Shown: in pieces, positions 7,139-13,951 of the stretch
Numbering within the stretch: position 1 is the first letter of the stretch
Layout: each line of letters starts with the position of its first letter
NCBI GenBank assembly: GCA_035762425.1
Contig: DASTOW010000203.1
Location: 1 to 18,714, forward strand
Length of the DNA: 18,714 nt
Direction of reading: 5' to 3'
Source: AWTP1-13 sp035762425
GTDB lineage: Bacteria; Pseudomonadota; Alphaproteobacteria; Rhizobiales; Hyphomicrobiaceae
The notes under the pieces: model-generated
Told to the model about the DNA's origin: nothing
Seen by the model: the letters and a program-made list of their open reading frames with translations, nothing else
The model's database searches: none
Translations under genes and position numbers: made by a program

Positions 7139-8134
7139 TCACTCCATGATGTGGCCGCCGTCATAGGTGCAGGCGATGCGGCCCAGCGCAGCGCGCAGTT
7201 CATCGGTCGCCAGCAACGTCGCCAAATCGGGCGCGGGCGACGGGGCGCGCGGAAACTCCGCCGAGCCGAGCAGCGCGGCCGCGACGGCCGGCGAGAACGC
7301 CCCGGCCTTGGTCGCGTCCAAACCTCGCTCGAGGATGGCCCTCAAGAGATCCGGATCGAGCGACGGCAGCAGTGCGAAGAAGCCGCCCTGCAGCAGTTTG
7401 GCCAGCTTGTGATCGGGATGCTCTGATTGGTCCGGCGCCCGCCCGCAGTCCCAAAGATGCTGCACGTGATTCCACGCGGCCGGCTGCTTGGGGAAGCGCT
7501 CGGCGAGCGCGGCTTCCTCGTCGGCGACATAGCAGCGATTGAGGTTGTCGAAAAACACAAACCGATAGCCGCGCGCCACCAGGTCCGGCTCCCAGCCCGA
7601 CCACGCCGCCTCCATGCTGCCCGGCGCGATGGCCTCGATCATCACCACGCGCGGGCGAAAGCGTTCGAAATCCATGCCCGCCAGCACCTCGGCCTCGGCG
7701 CCCTCCACGTCGATCTTGAGGAAGTCGATCTTGTCGAGCCCAGCCTCCGCGCACAGCGCCGCAAGCGTGCGCACCGACTTGCGGATCGTCTGGTAGCCGG
7801 CGCCGAACTTGGCGGCACCGGCGGCATGCTCCTGCACGGTGGTGGAGAAGCCATGCAGCGTGTCGACGACGTGGAACTCGGCCTCACCGTCGGCGCGGCC
7901 AGCCAGGCAGCTCACCGTATGGTCGCGCGGGCGCACCTGCGCGTAGATGTCGGCCAGCGCTCGCTGCGGCTCCACCACCAGCCCGCGCCAGCCTTTTAGG
8001 TAGAACCAGAACGACACGTTGTCCGCCACCGGGTGACCGCCGCCGACATCCACGTAGGTGCCGCTGTCCTGCCCGGCGAACACCACGTCGAGATGGTAGT
8101 CTTCCAGGTTCTGCGCATAGGAGATCTGCATCAT
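7139..8134 (-). CDS. FkbM family methyltransferase with C-terminal extension
   Basis: A 331-residue protein starting MMQISYAQNLEDYHL, a typical opening of FkbM methyltransferases. The SAM-binding motif I is TYVDVGGGHP (about residues 26-35), with VEPQ at 54-57 and the family hallmark FLKIDVEGAEAEVLAGM in the second half of the domain. FkbM enzymes O-methylate sugars or secondary metabolites; the substrate here is unknown. After the catalytic core (about 215 residues) there is a tail of more than 100 residues ending in LLATDELRAALGRIACTYDGGHI, which resembles tails on surface-glycan enzymes. Start at 8134 is chosen because homology begins there; the frame stays open much further upstream, but only as antisense to the divergent gene. 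It is convergent with yacG and divergent from the HAD gene. Confidence 0.9.
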   Translation of the reverse strand: MMQISYAQNLEDYHLDVVFAGQDSGTYVDVGGGHPVADNVSFWFYLKGWRGLVVEPQRALADIYAQVRPRDHTVSCLAGRADGEAEFHVVDTLHGFSTTVQEHAAGAAKFGAGYQTIRKSVRTLAALCAEAGLDKIDFLKIDVEGAEAEVLAGMDFERFRPRVVMIEAIAPGSMEAAWSGWEPDLVARGYRFVFFDNLNRCYVADEEAALAERFPKQPAAWNHVQHLWDCGRAPDQSEHPDHKLAKLLQGGFFALLPSLDPDLLRAILERGLDATKAGAFSPAVAAALLGSAEFPRAPSPAPDLATLLATDELRAALGRIACTYDGGHIME

Positions 8135-8221
8135 TTCGCCTGTTGTGTTCGCCCGTTGGTTCGCATCTATTGGGCTAGCCCAGCCTATTTGTCGACAGAG
8201 CCCGGACTCTTCGCCAATTCC
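8135..8221. promoter_or_regulatory. Divergent intergenic region (FkbM / HAD)
   Basis: These 87 nt separate two genes transcribed away from each other, so promoters for both must lie here or just inside the genes. The stretch around ttggttcgcatctattgggctag is AT-richer than its surroundings, but I cannot assign -35 and -10 boxes with confidence. Confidence 0.35.
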
Positions 8222-9088
8222 ATGACACCGCCGATCCTCGCCAGCGCCGCCGACCTGCTGCAGGCCTACGACGTACTGTTCTGCGACGTCTGGGGCGTCA
8301 TCCACAACGGCCAGCGCGCCTATGCCGAGGCAGGCGAGGCCCTGGCCCGGTTCCGGGCGCGCGGCGGCACGGTGATCCTGGTGTCCAACGCGCCTGTTCC
8401 CCCGGCCGGCGTCGAGCAGGTGCTGGACAAGACCGGTGCTCGCCGCGATGCCTGGGATGCGATCGTCTCGTCCGGCGACATCGCGCTCCGCCACATCGCC
8501 GAGAACGGCTACACCCGCCTGCACCGCGTCGGCCCACCGGCCCGCGACCGCAGCCTGTTCACGCGCCTGCCCGGCCCGCACGCGCCGCTCGAGGAGGCCG
8601 ACGCCATCGTTTGCACCGGTCTGCGCGATTCGCGCCAGGAAACGGTCGAGAGCTATCGTGATCTGATCGAGGCCGGCGTGGCCCGCAAGACGCCGTTCGT
8701 ATGCGCCAACCCTGATTTGGTCGTGGATGTCGGCGAGACGCGGCATTTGTGCGCAGGCAGCATCGCCGCCGAATACGAGAGGCGCGGCGGCAATGTGTTC
8801 TGGGCCGGCAAGCCGCACCCTGCCGCTTACGCCACCGCCCTGCGCGTTGCCGGCGAATTGCGCGGGCGTGAGCCGCAGCTGGCCAGGGTGCTGGCCGTCG
8901 GCGATGCCATACGCACCGACCTCGCCGCCGCAAAGGGCCTTGGCGTTGACGGACTGTTCATCACCTCCGGCATCCATAACGATACGACCATGACCGGCGG
9001 CAGTGTCGACGCGGCGAAAATCGCCGCGCTGTTCGCCAACCAGGATACGCCGCCCGCCGTTGCCGTGATGTCTGTACTCAGATGGTAG
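8222..9088 (+). CDS. TIGR01459-type class IIA HAD family protein
   Basis: A 288-residue HAD-superfamily protein, class IIA (NagD-like, with a cap domain). Motif I is FCDVWGVIHNG with nucleophile Asp22, but the usual second Asp at +2 is Trp24. That is typical of this subfamily as I know it and suggests altered or weak phosphatase activity. Motif II is VSNAPVPP, motif III is in WAGKPHP and motif IV is VGDAIRTD (Asp228 and Asp233). Class IIA members dephosphorylate small phospho-compounds; the substrate is unknown. ATG 8222 is preferred because family homology starts there, although no strong Shine-Dalgarno is seen; the frame is open further upstream into the antisense FkbM gene. The GNAT gene follows after 8 nt, so the two are probably co-transcribed. 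Confidence 0.9.
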   Translation: MTPPILASAADLLQAYDVLFCDVWGVIHNGQRAYAEAGEALARFRARGGTVILVSNAPVPPAGVEQVLDKTGARRDAWDAIVSSGDIALRHIAENGYTRLHRVGPPARDRSLFTRLPGPHAPLEEADAIVCTGLRDSRQETVESYRDLIEAGVARKTPFVCANPDLVVDVGETRHLCAGSIAAEYERRGGNVFWAGKPHPAAYATALRVAGELRGREPQLARVLAVGDAIRTDLAAAKGLGVDGLFITSGIHNDTTMTGGSVDAAKIAALFANQDTPPAVAVMSVLRW

Positions 9089-9096
9089 GAGATCCC

Positions 9097-9396
9097 ATGG
9101 CCGATGTGACGATCACGCGCGAGGACAATCCCAGCAAGGGCCGCTACGTGGCCAAGGTGGCTGGCATCGACGGCGAGGGCGAACTGACCTACAGCCGGGT
9201 CAACCCGAAGCTGATCATTGCCGACCACACATTTGTGCCGGATGCCTTCCGCGGCAAGGGTGCCGCGCGCGCGCTGGCGCAGCGGCTGGTCGACGATGCG
9301 CGCGCCCAGGGCGTCAAGATCATCCCGCTATGCCCGTACGTAAACGCCGAGCGCCGCAAGCATCCCGACTGGAGCGACGTGTTCCAGGAGCCGTGA
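9097..9396 (+). CDS. Small GNAT N-acetyltransferase (YidJ/Gcn5-related type)
   Basis: A 99-residue one-domain protein. It matches the short GNAT family with the pattern GEGELTYSR, HTFVPDAFRGKGAARALAQRLVDDAR and KIIPLCPYVNAERRKHPDW. The acetyl-CoA-binding loop R-G-K-G-A is the Q/R-x-x-G-x-A equivalent. Members are thought to use acetyl-CoA, with substrates mostly unknown. ATG 9097 is chosen over an in-frame ATG at 9082 because GGAG at 9087-9090 lies 6 nt before it. It lies directly after the HAD gene and 36 nt before the permease gene, so the three may form a transcription unit. Confidence 0.92.
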   Translation: MADVTITREDNPSKGRYVAKVAGIDGEGELTYSRVNPKLIIADHTFVPDAFRGKGAARALAQRLVDDARAQGVKIIPLCPYVNAERRKHPDWSDVFQEP

Positions 9397-9432
9397 TGCA
9401 GCGCTGAGGGGACTTGCGAGGGGACGGGGGCA

Positions 9433-10365
9433 ATGCAGGTATTCCTGATCGTCGCGCCCGTCTTCGCGCTTATCGCCATCGGCTATCTAGCCTGCATCTG
9501 GGGCCTGCTGTCGCAAACCGCGCACAAGGGCATCTCCGAGTTCGCCTTCAGCATTGCCCTGCCGGCGCTGCTGTTTCGCACCATCGCCATCGCCGCAATG
9601 CCGACCCTCGAGCCGCTCTATCTGTGGGGCGCCTATTTCGGCGCGATCGCCATCACCTGGGTGCTGGCCATCGGGCTGTCAATCACCATGCTGCGGCGAC
9701 CGCAAGCGGACGCTGTGTCTATCGCCATGGGATCGGTCTACGGCAACATCGTCATGATCGGCATCCCTCTGTGCCTTGCCACCTTCGGCGACGCGGCGGC
9801 CGCACCGATGGCGCTGATCCTGTCGATCAACACGCCGCTCTTGTGGCTGGTCGGCACGCTCAACATGGAGTGGGCCGAACGCCAGGAGGACACATCATTC
9901 CTGGGGTTGCTCGGCTCCATCCTGGCCGATCTCGCGCGCAATCCCCTGATGATCGCCATTCTGGGCGGATCGCTGTGGCGATTGACCGGCGTCGGCTTGC
10001 ACCCGGCCGTCGACAAGGTGCTGATGCTGTTGGCGCAGGCCGGCGTGCCGTGCGCCCTGGTGGCACTGGGGGCGAGCCTCGTCAATTTCCAGATCAAAGG
10101 GCAGGCGCCCACGCTCGCCACCATGTGCCTGCTCAAGCTGGCAGCGATGCCGGCCATCGCCTGGGTGCTGGCGTTTGCGGTGTTCAAACTGCCGCCGGTG
10201 GCTGCCGGCGTCGTCGTGCTGTTCGCCGCTATGCCCACCGGGGCCAACGCCTACATCTTCGCAACACGCTACCAGCGGGTGGTGAACTCGACGTCAGGCG
10301 CAGTCGCGCTCGGCACGCTGCTGTCGGCCGCCAGCGCCGTCGCCCTCATCGTGGCACTGCTCTAG
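9433..10365 (+). CDS. AEC family transporter (auxin efflux carrier type permease)
   Basis: A 310-residue integral membrane protein, the usual length for bacterial AEC carriers, with about ten hydrophobic segments spread from FLIVAPVFALIAIGYLAC at the N terminus to LLSAASAVALIVALL at the end. Family features are FAFSIALPALLFRTIA after the first helix, the half-repeat junction AILGGSLWRL, GVPCALVALGASL, and PTGANAYIFATRY near the C terminus. AEC proteins export or exchange small organic acids such as malonate or malate; the substrate here cannot be read from the sequence. A strong purine stretch (gagggg then ggggg, about 9419-9429) precedes ATG 9433. The gene ends at a repeat element and faces the ParA-partner gene. 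Confidence 0.93.
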   Translation: MQVFLIVAPVFALIAIGYLACIWGLLSQTAHKGISEFAFSIALPALLFRTIAIAAMPTLEPLYLWGAYFGAIAITWVLAIGLSITMLRRPQADAVSIAMGSVYGNIVMIGIPLCLATFGDAAAAPMALILSINTPLLWLVGTLNMEWAERQEDTSFLGLLGSILADLARNPLMIAILGGSLWRLTGVGLHPAVDKVLMLLAQAGVPCALVALGASLVNFQIKGQAPTLATMCLLKLAAMPAIAWVLAFAVFKLPPVAAGVVVLFAAMPTGANAYIFATRYQRVVNSTSGAVALGTLLSAASAVALIVALL

Positions 10366-10369
10366 CGTC

Positions 10370-10447
10370 TTGTCGTGCCCGCCCGAGTGCAGCTCAGGGC
10401 CAGTACCCCGGATCATGTGCTCACACCGCTGCGTCCCGGCATGACAC
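10370..10447. repeat. Dispersed intergenic repeat element, copy A
   Basis: Between two convergent genes. The ends form an imperfect inverted repeat: tgtcgtgcc on the left and ggcatgaca on the right. Its right half aligns with the right half of the element at 17357-17457. Shared blocks are gctc, ggccag, cccgg, a tc-tgtgc-like block, cgctgcg and a final tgac. This is the pattern expected of a REP/RPE-like palindromic repeat of Hyphomicrobiales genomes. It may also act as the transcript end for the AEC gene and the ParA-partner gene. Confidence 0.6.
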
Positions 10448-10452
10448 CAGCC

Positions 10453-10845
10453 CTATGCAGAGGCCGTGCTGCGCTGGGCGTCGTAATGCTTGGCTGCGGC
10501 GATGATGGCCTCGATCACGACGCCGCGTTTGGCCTTCGGCCGGGCCGCGGGCCCCGTCAACAGCAGGCCGGAAAACCTTGCCACCGCACGCAGATCCTCG
10601 GCCGCCTTGACCTGCTCGAGCTTTCCCCGCAGCACATTCTCCCCGTGCGTGCGCAGCACGTTGATGGCATGCAGCTGCGAGGCGTCAAATGGCTTGCGCT
10701 TGGCAGATTTCCTGCCGGCTCTGGCCGCTAGATTGGCCTGCAGGGCATCGAGCAGGCTGCGCGCGAACGCGTCGTTGGTCTCGGCCTCGCGCACGATGGC
10801 GCGAAACAGGCGATCGAGTACCTCGCGTGCCGGCACGTCCGTCAT
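10453..10845 (-). CDS. Unknown small protein coupled to ParA-like ATPase
   Basis: A 130-residue protein that I cannot assign to a named family. It starts MTDVPAREVLDRLFRAIVREAE, a predicted helix with spaced hydrophobics (LFRAIV..., SLLDALQANLA). A short basic linker, RAGRKSAKRK, follows. A second helical part has FDASQLHAINVLRTHGENVLRGKLEQV and VIEAIIAAAKHYDAQR. No signal peptide or membrane segment is seen. Its ATG at 10845-10843 overlaps the parA stop (ATGA), so translation is coupled. By analogy with other ParA/MinD ATPases, which work with a small adjacent partner (ParB, McdB, ParP), this is probably the partner or cargo adaptor that stimulates the ATPase; that role is inference from position, length and basic linker. 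Confidence 0.8.
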   Translation of the reverse strand: MTDVPAREVLDRLFRAIVREAETNDAFARSLLDALQANLAARAGRKSAKRKPFDASQLHAINVLRTHGENVLRGKLEQVKAAEDLRAVARFSGLLLTGPAARPKAKRGVVIEAIIAAAKHYDAQRSTASA

Positions 10846-11708
10846 TGCGCAGCGACAACGATCGGCTTGTTGATGATCTTGAGCACGGTGTCGGTGAGCG
10901 CATTCACGTGCTGCGCCGCCGTGCCGAACTTGGAGGCGAACGTGCCCGGCTGATCGCGGTAGTCGAGCGCGGTGGCGAGCGGCTGGGTAGCAGGAACCTG
11001 CACACCGAACGGCGAATACTTGCCGCTGACGGCGGCGATGATGCCCTGCGCGCGACTGTCCTGGCCGGACACGCGGTTTGGCACCGTGTAGTACTCCGTA
11101 CCGCCGCCATTCTCCTTCAGGCGGCGCGCCAGCCAGCCGACATTGTCCTCGGCCGTGCGATCGGGAATGTAGGGGACCAGCACCAGGTCGGCCGCGCGCA
11201 GCGCGCCCCACACCAGCTGCGAAAGTCCTGGCGCGCAATCGATGATGACCTGATCGTACTGGCCGTCGACGGAGCGGATGATCTGCGCCATGCGCGCCTG
11301 CATCTGGTCGAACGCGTCGCTGATCTTATGGAAGCGCGCCTGATGCGCGATCATCAGCATGGCTTCGCGGTCGTCAAGGTCGTGCGAGCTCGGCATGATG
11401 TCGAGGCTGGGCGCGTCACCGCCCGGCAGCGTCACGTCACCGATGCCTTTGGCGATGTAGTCTGACGTGGCAACCTTGTCCTCGCCAACCAGATGCATGA
11501 GGAGGCCGGCGTTCGTGCGGTTGGCCTCGCGCGCCTCGCGCCAGCGCCTATGACCCATCATGACCATCGACGTGCTGGCCTGCGCGTCGAGGTCGATCAG
11601 CAAAACCCGCTGGCGGCCGGTGATGGCCAAGCCATAGGCGAGCATCATTGTGATGGTGGTCTTGCCGACGCCGCCTCGGCGATTGGAGACGGCAATATAC
11701 TTGGTCAC
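10842..11708 (-). CDS. ParA-family ATPase
   Basis: A 288-residue ParA/Soj-type P-loop ATPase. The deviant Walker A box is Arg11-Gly-Gly-Val-Gly-Lys16-Thr-Thr; the P-loop Lys16 is kept, but the signature lysine before the glycines is arginine. Walker A' is LLIDLDAQAS (Asp39, Asp41) and Walker B is VIIDCAPG (Asp157). ParA proteins form ATP dimers on the nucleoid and position plasmids, chromosomes or protein cargo. No parB gene, parS-like palindromes or replication genes are nearby, so this is an orphan ParA, more likely positioning a cellular cargo than segregating a replicon. The start is GTG 11708, with GGGAG 6-10 nt upstream; the frame extends further upstream, but that stretch lacks homology. 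The stop overlaps the start of the small partner gene. Confidence 0.92.
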   Translation of the reverse strand: MTKYIAVSNRRGGVGKTTITMMLAYGLAITGRQRVLLIDLDAQASTSMVMMGHRRWREAREANRTNAGLLMHLVGEDKVATSDYIAKGIGDVTLPGGDAPSLDIMPSSHDLDDREAMLMIAHQARFHKISDAFDQMQARMAQIIRSVDGQYDQVIIDCAPGLSQLVWGALRAADLVLVPYIPDRTAEDNVGWLARRLKENGGGTEYYTVPNRVSGQDSRAQGIIAAVSGKYSPFGVQVPATQPLATALDYRDQPGTFASKFGTAAQHVNALTDTVLKIINKPIVVAAQ

Positions 11709-12029
11709 AGTACGCTCCCACCAAAGTACCAGGCCACCAAAGCAGCAGCCCCCCCAAAGCACTGTATGTCATCGTCATCGTCTGCTCGGGCAGCAGGCCG
11801 ATGACGGTCACGGCACGCAAGGTCGCTGCTTGTACTCAAACAGCTAATTTGCACGTCATAGTGGCAGACCAAGCTCCGCCTCGCCCAGCTGCAAGCTATC
11901 GGATGCACGATATCCAAGCCATTGATGTCGCGGCAAGACGGTTAAGATCGGCCCGCCGGCTGCCGCGGCGAAGGCGCGCCGAGCCGTTGTCCAAAATCGC
12001 AATCCTCGGGCTAAGCCGCTCTGGCGGCG
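11709..12029. other. 321-nt intergenic region upstream of parA
   Basis: No open frame in this stretch has family features or codon bias that I trust. It separates parA from the end of the exported-protein gene, both on the minus strand, so it must hold the parA promoter unless the genes are co-transcribed. There is an AT-richer patch near 11835-11860 (caaacagctaatttgcacg). I find no convincing -35/-10 pair, no T-tracted terminator and no obvious operator repeat apart from the small hairpin at 12015-12028. Confidence 0.5.
12015..12028 (-). terminator. Weak hairpin after the exported-protein gene
   Basis: A perfect 5-base stem, gccgc (12015-12019) and gcggc (12024-12028), with a tctg loop. It lies immediately beyond the minus-strand stop codon at 12030-12032. 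There is no T-run after it, so it is only a possible terminator. Confidence 0.2.
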
Positions 12030-13016
12030 CTATTTTCCGGCCGACTGAGGGCCGGCGTCCTTGCCGTCCGCGAACGCCTTGAAGACCATGTCAGGCGCAC
12101 TGGTGTTGTGGCGCGACGGCGTCGTACGCCCGGCCCACACATCCGTGGCGGTGGCGCGCTTGAAGCTCATGATGCCGTCCTCTCGCCAGCCGCGCGCCCC
12201 CCTCTCCCGCACGGCAATGCGCGCCGCATCGTTGTTGAATTCGGTGACGTACATGGAGCGCAGGGCGGCGAACGGGCGGCCGTCGATCGGCTTGTCGAAC
12301 GCGACGTCCAGCACGTTTCGGTTCTGGTCCGTCATCGCCATCCTGACGGTTGCCGAGCCGCCGCGCTCGAAGGCAAGCGTGAAGGTGCGCGCCTTCGCAT
12401 CGAACACGACCTCCTTGATGCGCACGATCGGCCGCCCATCGATCTCGACCGGCCCAATAAGAAACGACGAGCCGAACGCAGTCGGCGCCATCCCTGCCGG
12501 CGCCAGCGGCCGCAGCCGCCAATATCCATCCTGCGGATAGAGCACGGCCACCTCCTCGCCGCCCATTGGCCGGAGCATCCACACCTGCAGGAGATGCACG
12601 CCCTTTTCGACACGCTCGCCGATGCGCACTGTGGCCGTGGCCGGACGCCAGAAGTCGGCGAACGTCAGGCCCACCACCCACAGCTCGATGTCCTCATAGA
12701 GCGTGCTGCGCTTGGGCGGTTGCGGCGGCCCGGCCTTGGGGTCGCCGGCCGCCGTGCAGCCGGTCCAGTCGGCCTCGAAGCTGTCGCGCTGGATGGTGCC
12801 GATGTAGGAAGGGTGTGCGGCCTCGATGCGGAACCGCCGCACATCCTTCGCTGCCAGATTGAGCGTAACGTTGTCCTTTTCGGCGCACAGCACCGGCTCG
12901 CTGGCGTTGCTCACCTCCACCGCCAGCGGCTCGGCCGATTGCGCGTGCGTCGAGGCGATGCACATGGCCAGCAGCATGGCCCCGAGGCGTACCGCGATCC
13001 TGTCATCACGGCCCAC
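12030..13016 (-). CDS. Exported protein of unknown function
   Basis: A 328-residue protein with a Sec signal when translated from GTG 13016: n-region MGRDDRIAVRLG with arginines, core AMLLAMCIAS, and a likely cut after THA (residue 25) or QSA (28). The mature part has just two cysteines, Cys44 and Cys87, which could form a disulfide in the periplasm. The rest is probably beta-rich, with paired strands such as IELWVVGLTFADFW, HLLQVWMLRP, EEVAVLYPQDGYWRL and ARTFTLAFERGGSATVRM, and no known catalytic motif. I do not recognise the family. No strong Shine-Dalgarno precedes the GTG; the frame is open up to 13127, which would overlap the FkbM gene. It is the last of three co-directional genes after mdoH and an FkbM gene, so a role in envelope glucan or surface polymer handling is possible but unproven. 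Confidence 0.72.
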   Translation of the reverse strand: MGRDDRIAVRLGAMLLAMCIASTHAQSAEPLAVEVSNASEPVLCAEKDNVTLNLAAKDVRRFRIEAAHPSYIGTIQRDSFEADWTGCTAAGDPKAGPPQPPKRSTLYEDIELWVVGLTFADFWRPATATVRIGERVEKGVHLLQVWMLRPMGGEEVAVLYPQDGYWRLRPLAPAGMAPTAFGSSFLIGPVEIDGRPIVRIKEVVFDAKARTFTLAFERGGSATVRMAMTDQNRNVLDVAFDKPIDGRPFAALRSMYVTEFNNDAARIAVRERGARGWREDGIMSFKRATATDVWAGRTTPSRHNTSAPDMVFKAFADGKDAGPQSAGK

Positions 13017-13110
13017 GCGCTGAGCGCGCGCCGCTGGCTGCCAGGGCCACACCCTGCGCCCAAGCGGCCGGGATGGTTCGCTCACGCGCAATTCCGCGAT
13101 GGCAGTGCGG

Positions 13111-13881
13111 TCAGCCTTGCAGAACACAATAAACGTCCCCGGAGTTGGCTGCGTGCGGCAAGCCCGCGATATGCGCCGCCATTTCGGCCTTGGAGGTCCA
13201 GCGATTGAACGTCAGCACCTGGCTTTCACCGAGCACCACGTCGAACCCATAGGGCCCGAGCGAAGTTAGACGATCGAGGCATCGCAAGGCCACGTCGCGC
13301 TGGATCGTGGTGAACTCGAAGGACAGCGCCAGCACCGGCCGGGACAATCCGGCCAGCACCGTATCCTCAAACCCCTCGACGTCGATCTTGGCGAACGCCG
13401 GCGCACCATGCTCGGCGACCAGCGCATCGAGGGTTGTGCACGCCACCTCGATCTCATTGTCCCAGACCTGGCCTTCCCAGCCGCCGGCGCCGTCGGCTGC
13501 GCAGATGAAATCGGCCGAGGCCGTCGACACGGTGGGGTTTGCCGAATTGATGCGCAGCGTCAGTTTGCCTGGCTGCGCGCCACAGGCCGCCTCAATGAGG
13601 GTGACGTGCGGATCATCCGCGTAGATCGCCCGGATTGCGCGCGCGCACAACGGCTGCGGCTCCAGCGCCACGGCGCGCGCCCGCAGCCGCCGGAAGCTGC
13701 CGATGCGGTCGCCGACATGACTGCCGATGTCGAACGCAAGCGCGCCCGGCTGCACGAAGCGCGCATACAGCCCATCCATCGCCGCATCGCGACCCGCATC
13801 ACCATAGTAGACCTCGAGCGAGCGCCGCAGCGGCGCAAAGGCGGGGTCCATGGCCAGCGCAGATGGGGATGAGGCGTTCAT
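13111..13881 (-). CDS. FkbM family methyltransferase (second copy)
   Basis: A 256-residue SAM-dependent methyltransferase. Motif I is AFDIGSHVGDRIGSF (Asp51 to Gly55 and on), the acidic end of the second strand is ALEPQP (Glu74), and the family hallmark is FAKIDVEGFEDTVLAGL (Lys165 onward), followed by LSFEF. It differs from the 7139-8134 protein: it lacks the SYAQN opening and the long C-terminal tail, so the two are not a recent duplication. FkbM enzymes methylate hydroxyls of sugars or other metabolites. It lies 70 nt downstream of mdoH in the same direction. A job in decorating glucans or another envelope polymer is plausible, but the only support is position. Confidence 0.9.
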   Translation of the reverse strand: MNASSPSALAMDPAFAPLRRSLEVYYGDAGRDAAMDGLYARFVQPGALAFDIGSHVGDRIGSFRRLRARAVALEPQPLCARAIRAIYADDPHVTLIEAACGAQPGKLTLRINSANPTVSTASADFICAADGAGGWEGQVWDNEIEVACTTLDALVAEHGAPAFAKIDVEGFEDTVLAGLSRPVLALSFEFTTIQRDVALRCLDRLTSLGPYGFDVVLGESQVLTFNRWTSKAEMAAHIAGLPHAANSGDVYCVLQG

Positions 13882-13904
13882 ATCCCAACCCTATCACCAC
13901 TCCT

Positions 13905-13934
13905 GGTCATCCCGGCAGGTGTTCCCCGCATGCC
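13905..13934. repeat. Possible short relative of the dispersed repeat
   Basis: Between mdoH and the FkbM gene. ggtcatcccggc at 13905-13916 matches the left end of the element at 17357 (ggtcatcccgc). The right end, ccccgcatgcc, forms an imperfect inverted copy of it. This is a single short arm pair, so the relation is tentative. Confidence 0.3.
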
Positions 13935-13951
13935 AAGGCGACGAGCGTTTG

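Noticed and set aside
8135..8977. N-terminal extension of the FkbM frame
   Set aside because: The frame stays open through the antisense of the HAD gene, but FkbM homology begins at MMQISYAQN at 8134.
9414..10505. 363-codon plus-strand frame overlapping the AEC permease
   Set aside because: Shadow frame: the permease frame has clear membrane segments and family motifs, and this one has neither.
10842..11708. ParA as evidence of a plasmid origin or chromosome partition locus
   Set aside because: No parB, rep gene, iteron or parS-like palindrome is present, and the flanks look like ordinary chromosomal genes.
12108..13208. 366-codon plus-strand frame opposite the exported-protein gene
   Set aside because: No ribosome-binding site or domain. 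The minus strand has a signal peptide and a coherent protein-like composition, although that family is unknown too, so I hold this rejection slightly less firmly.
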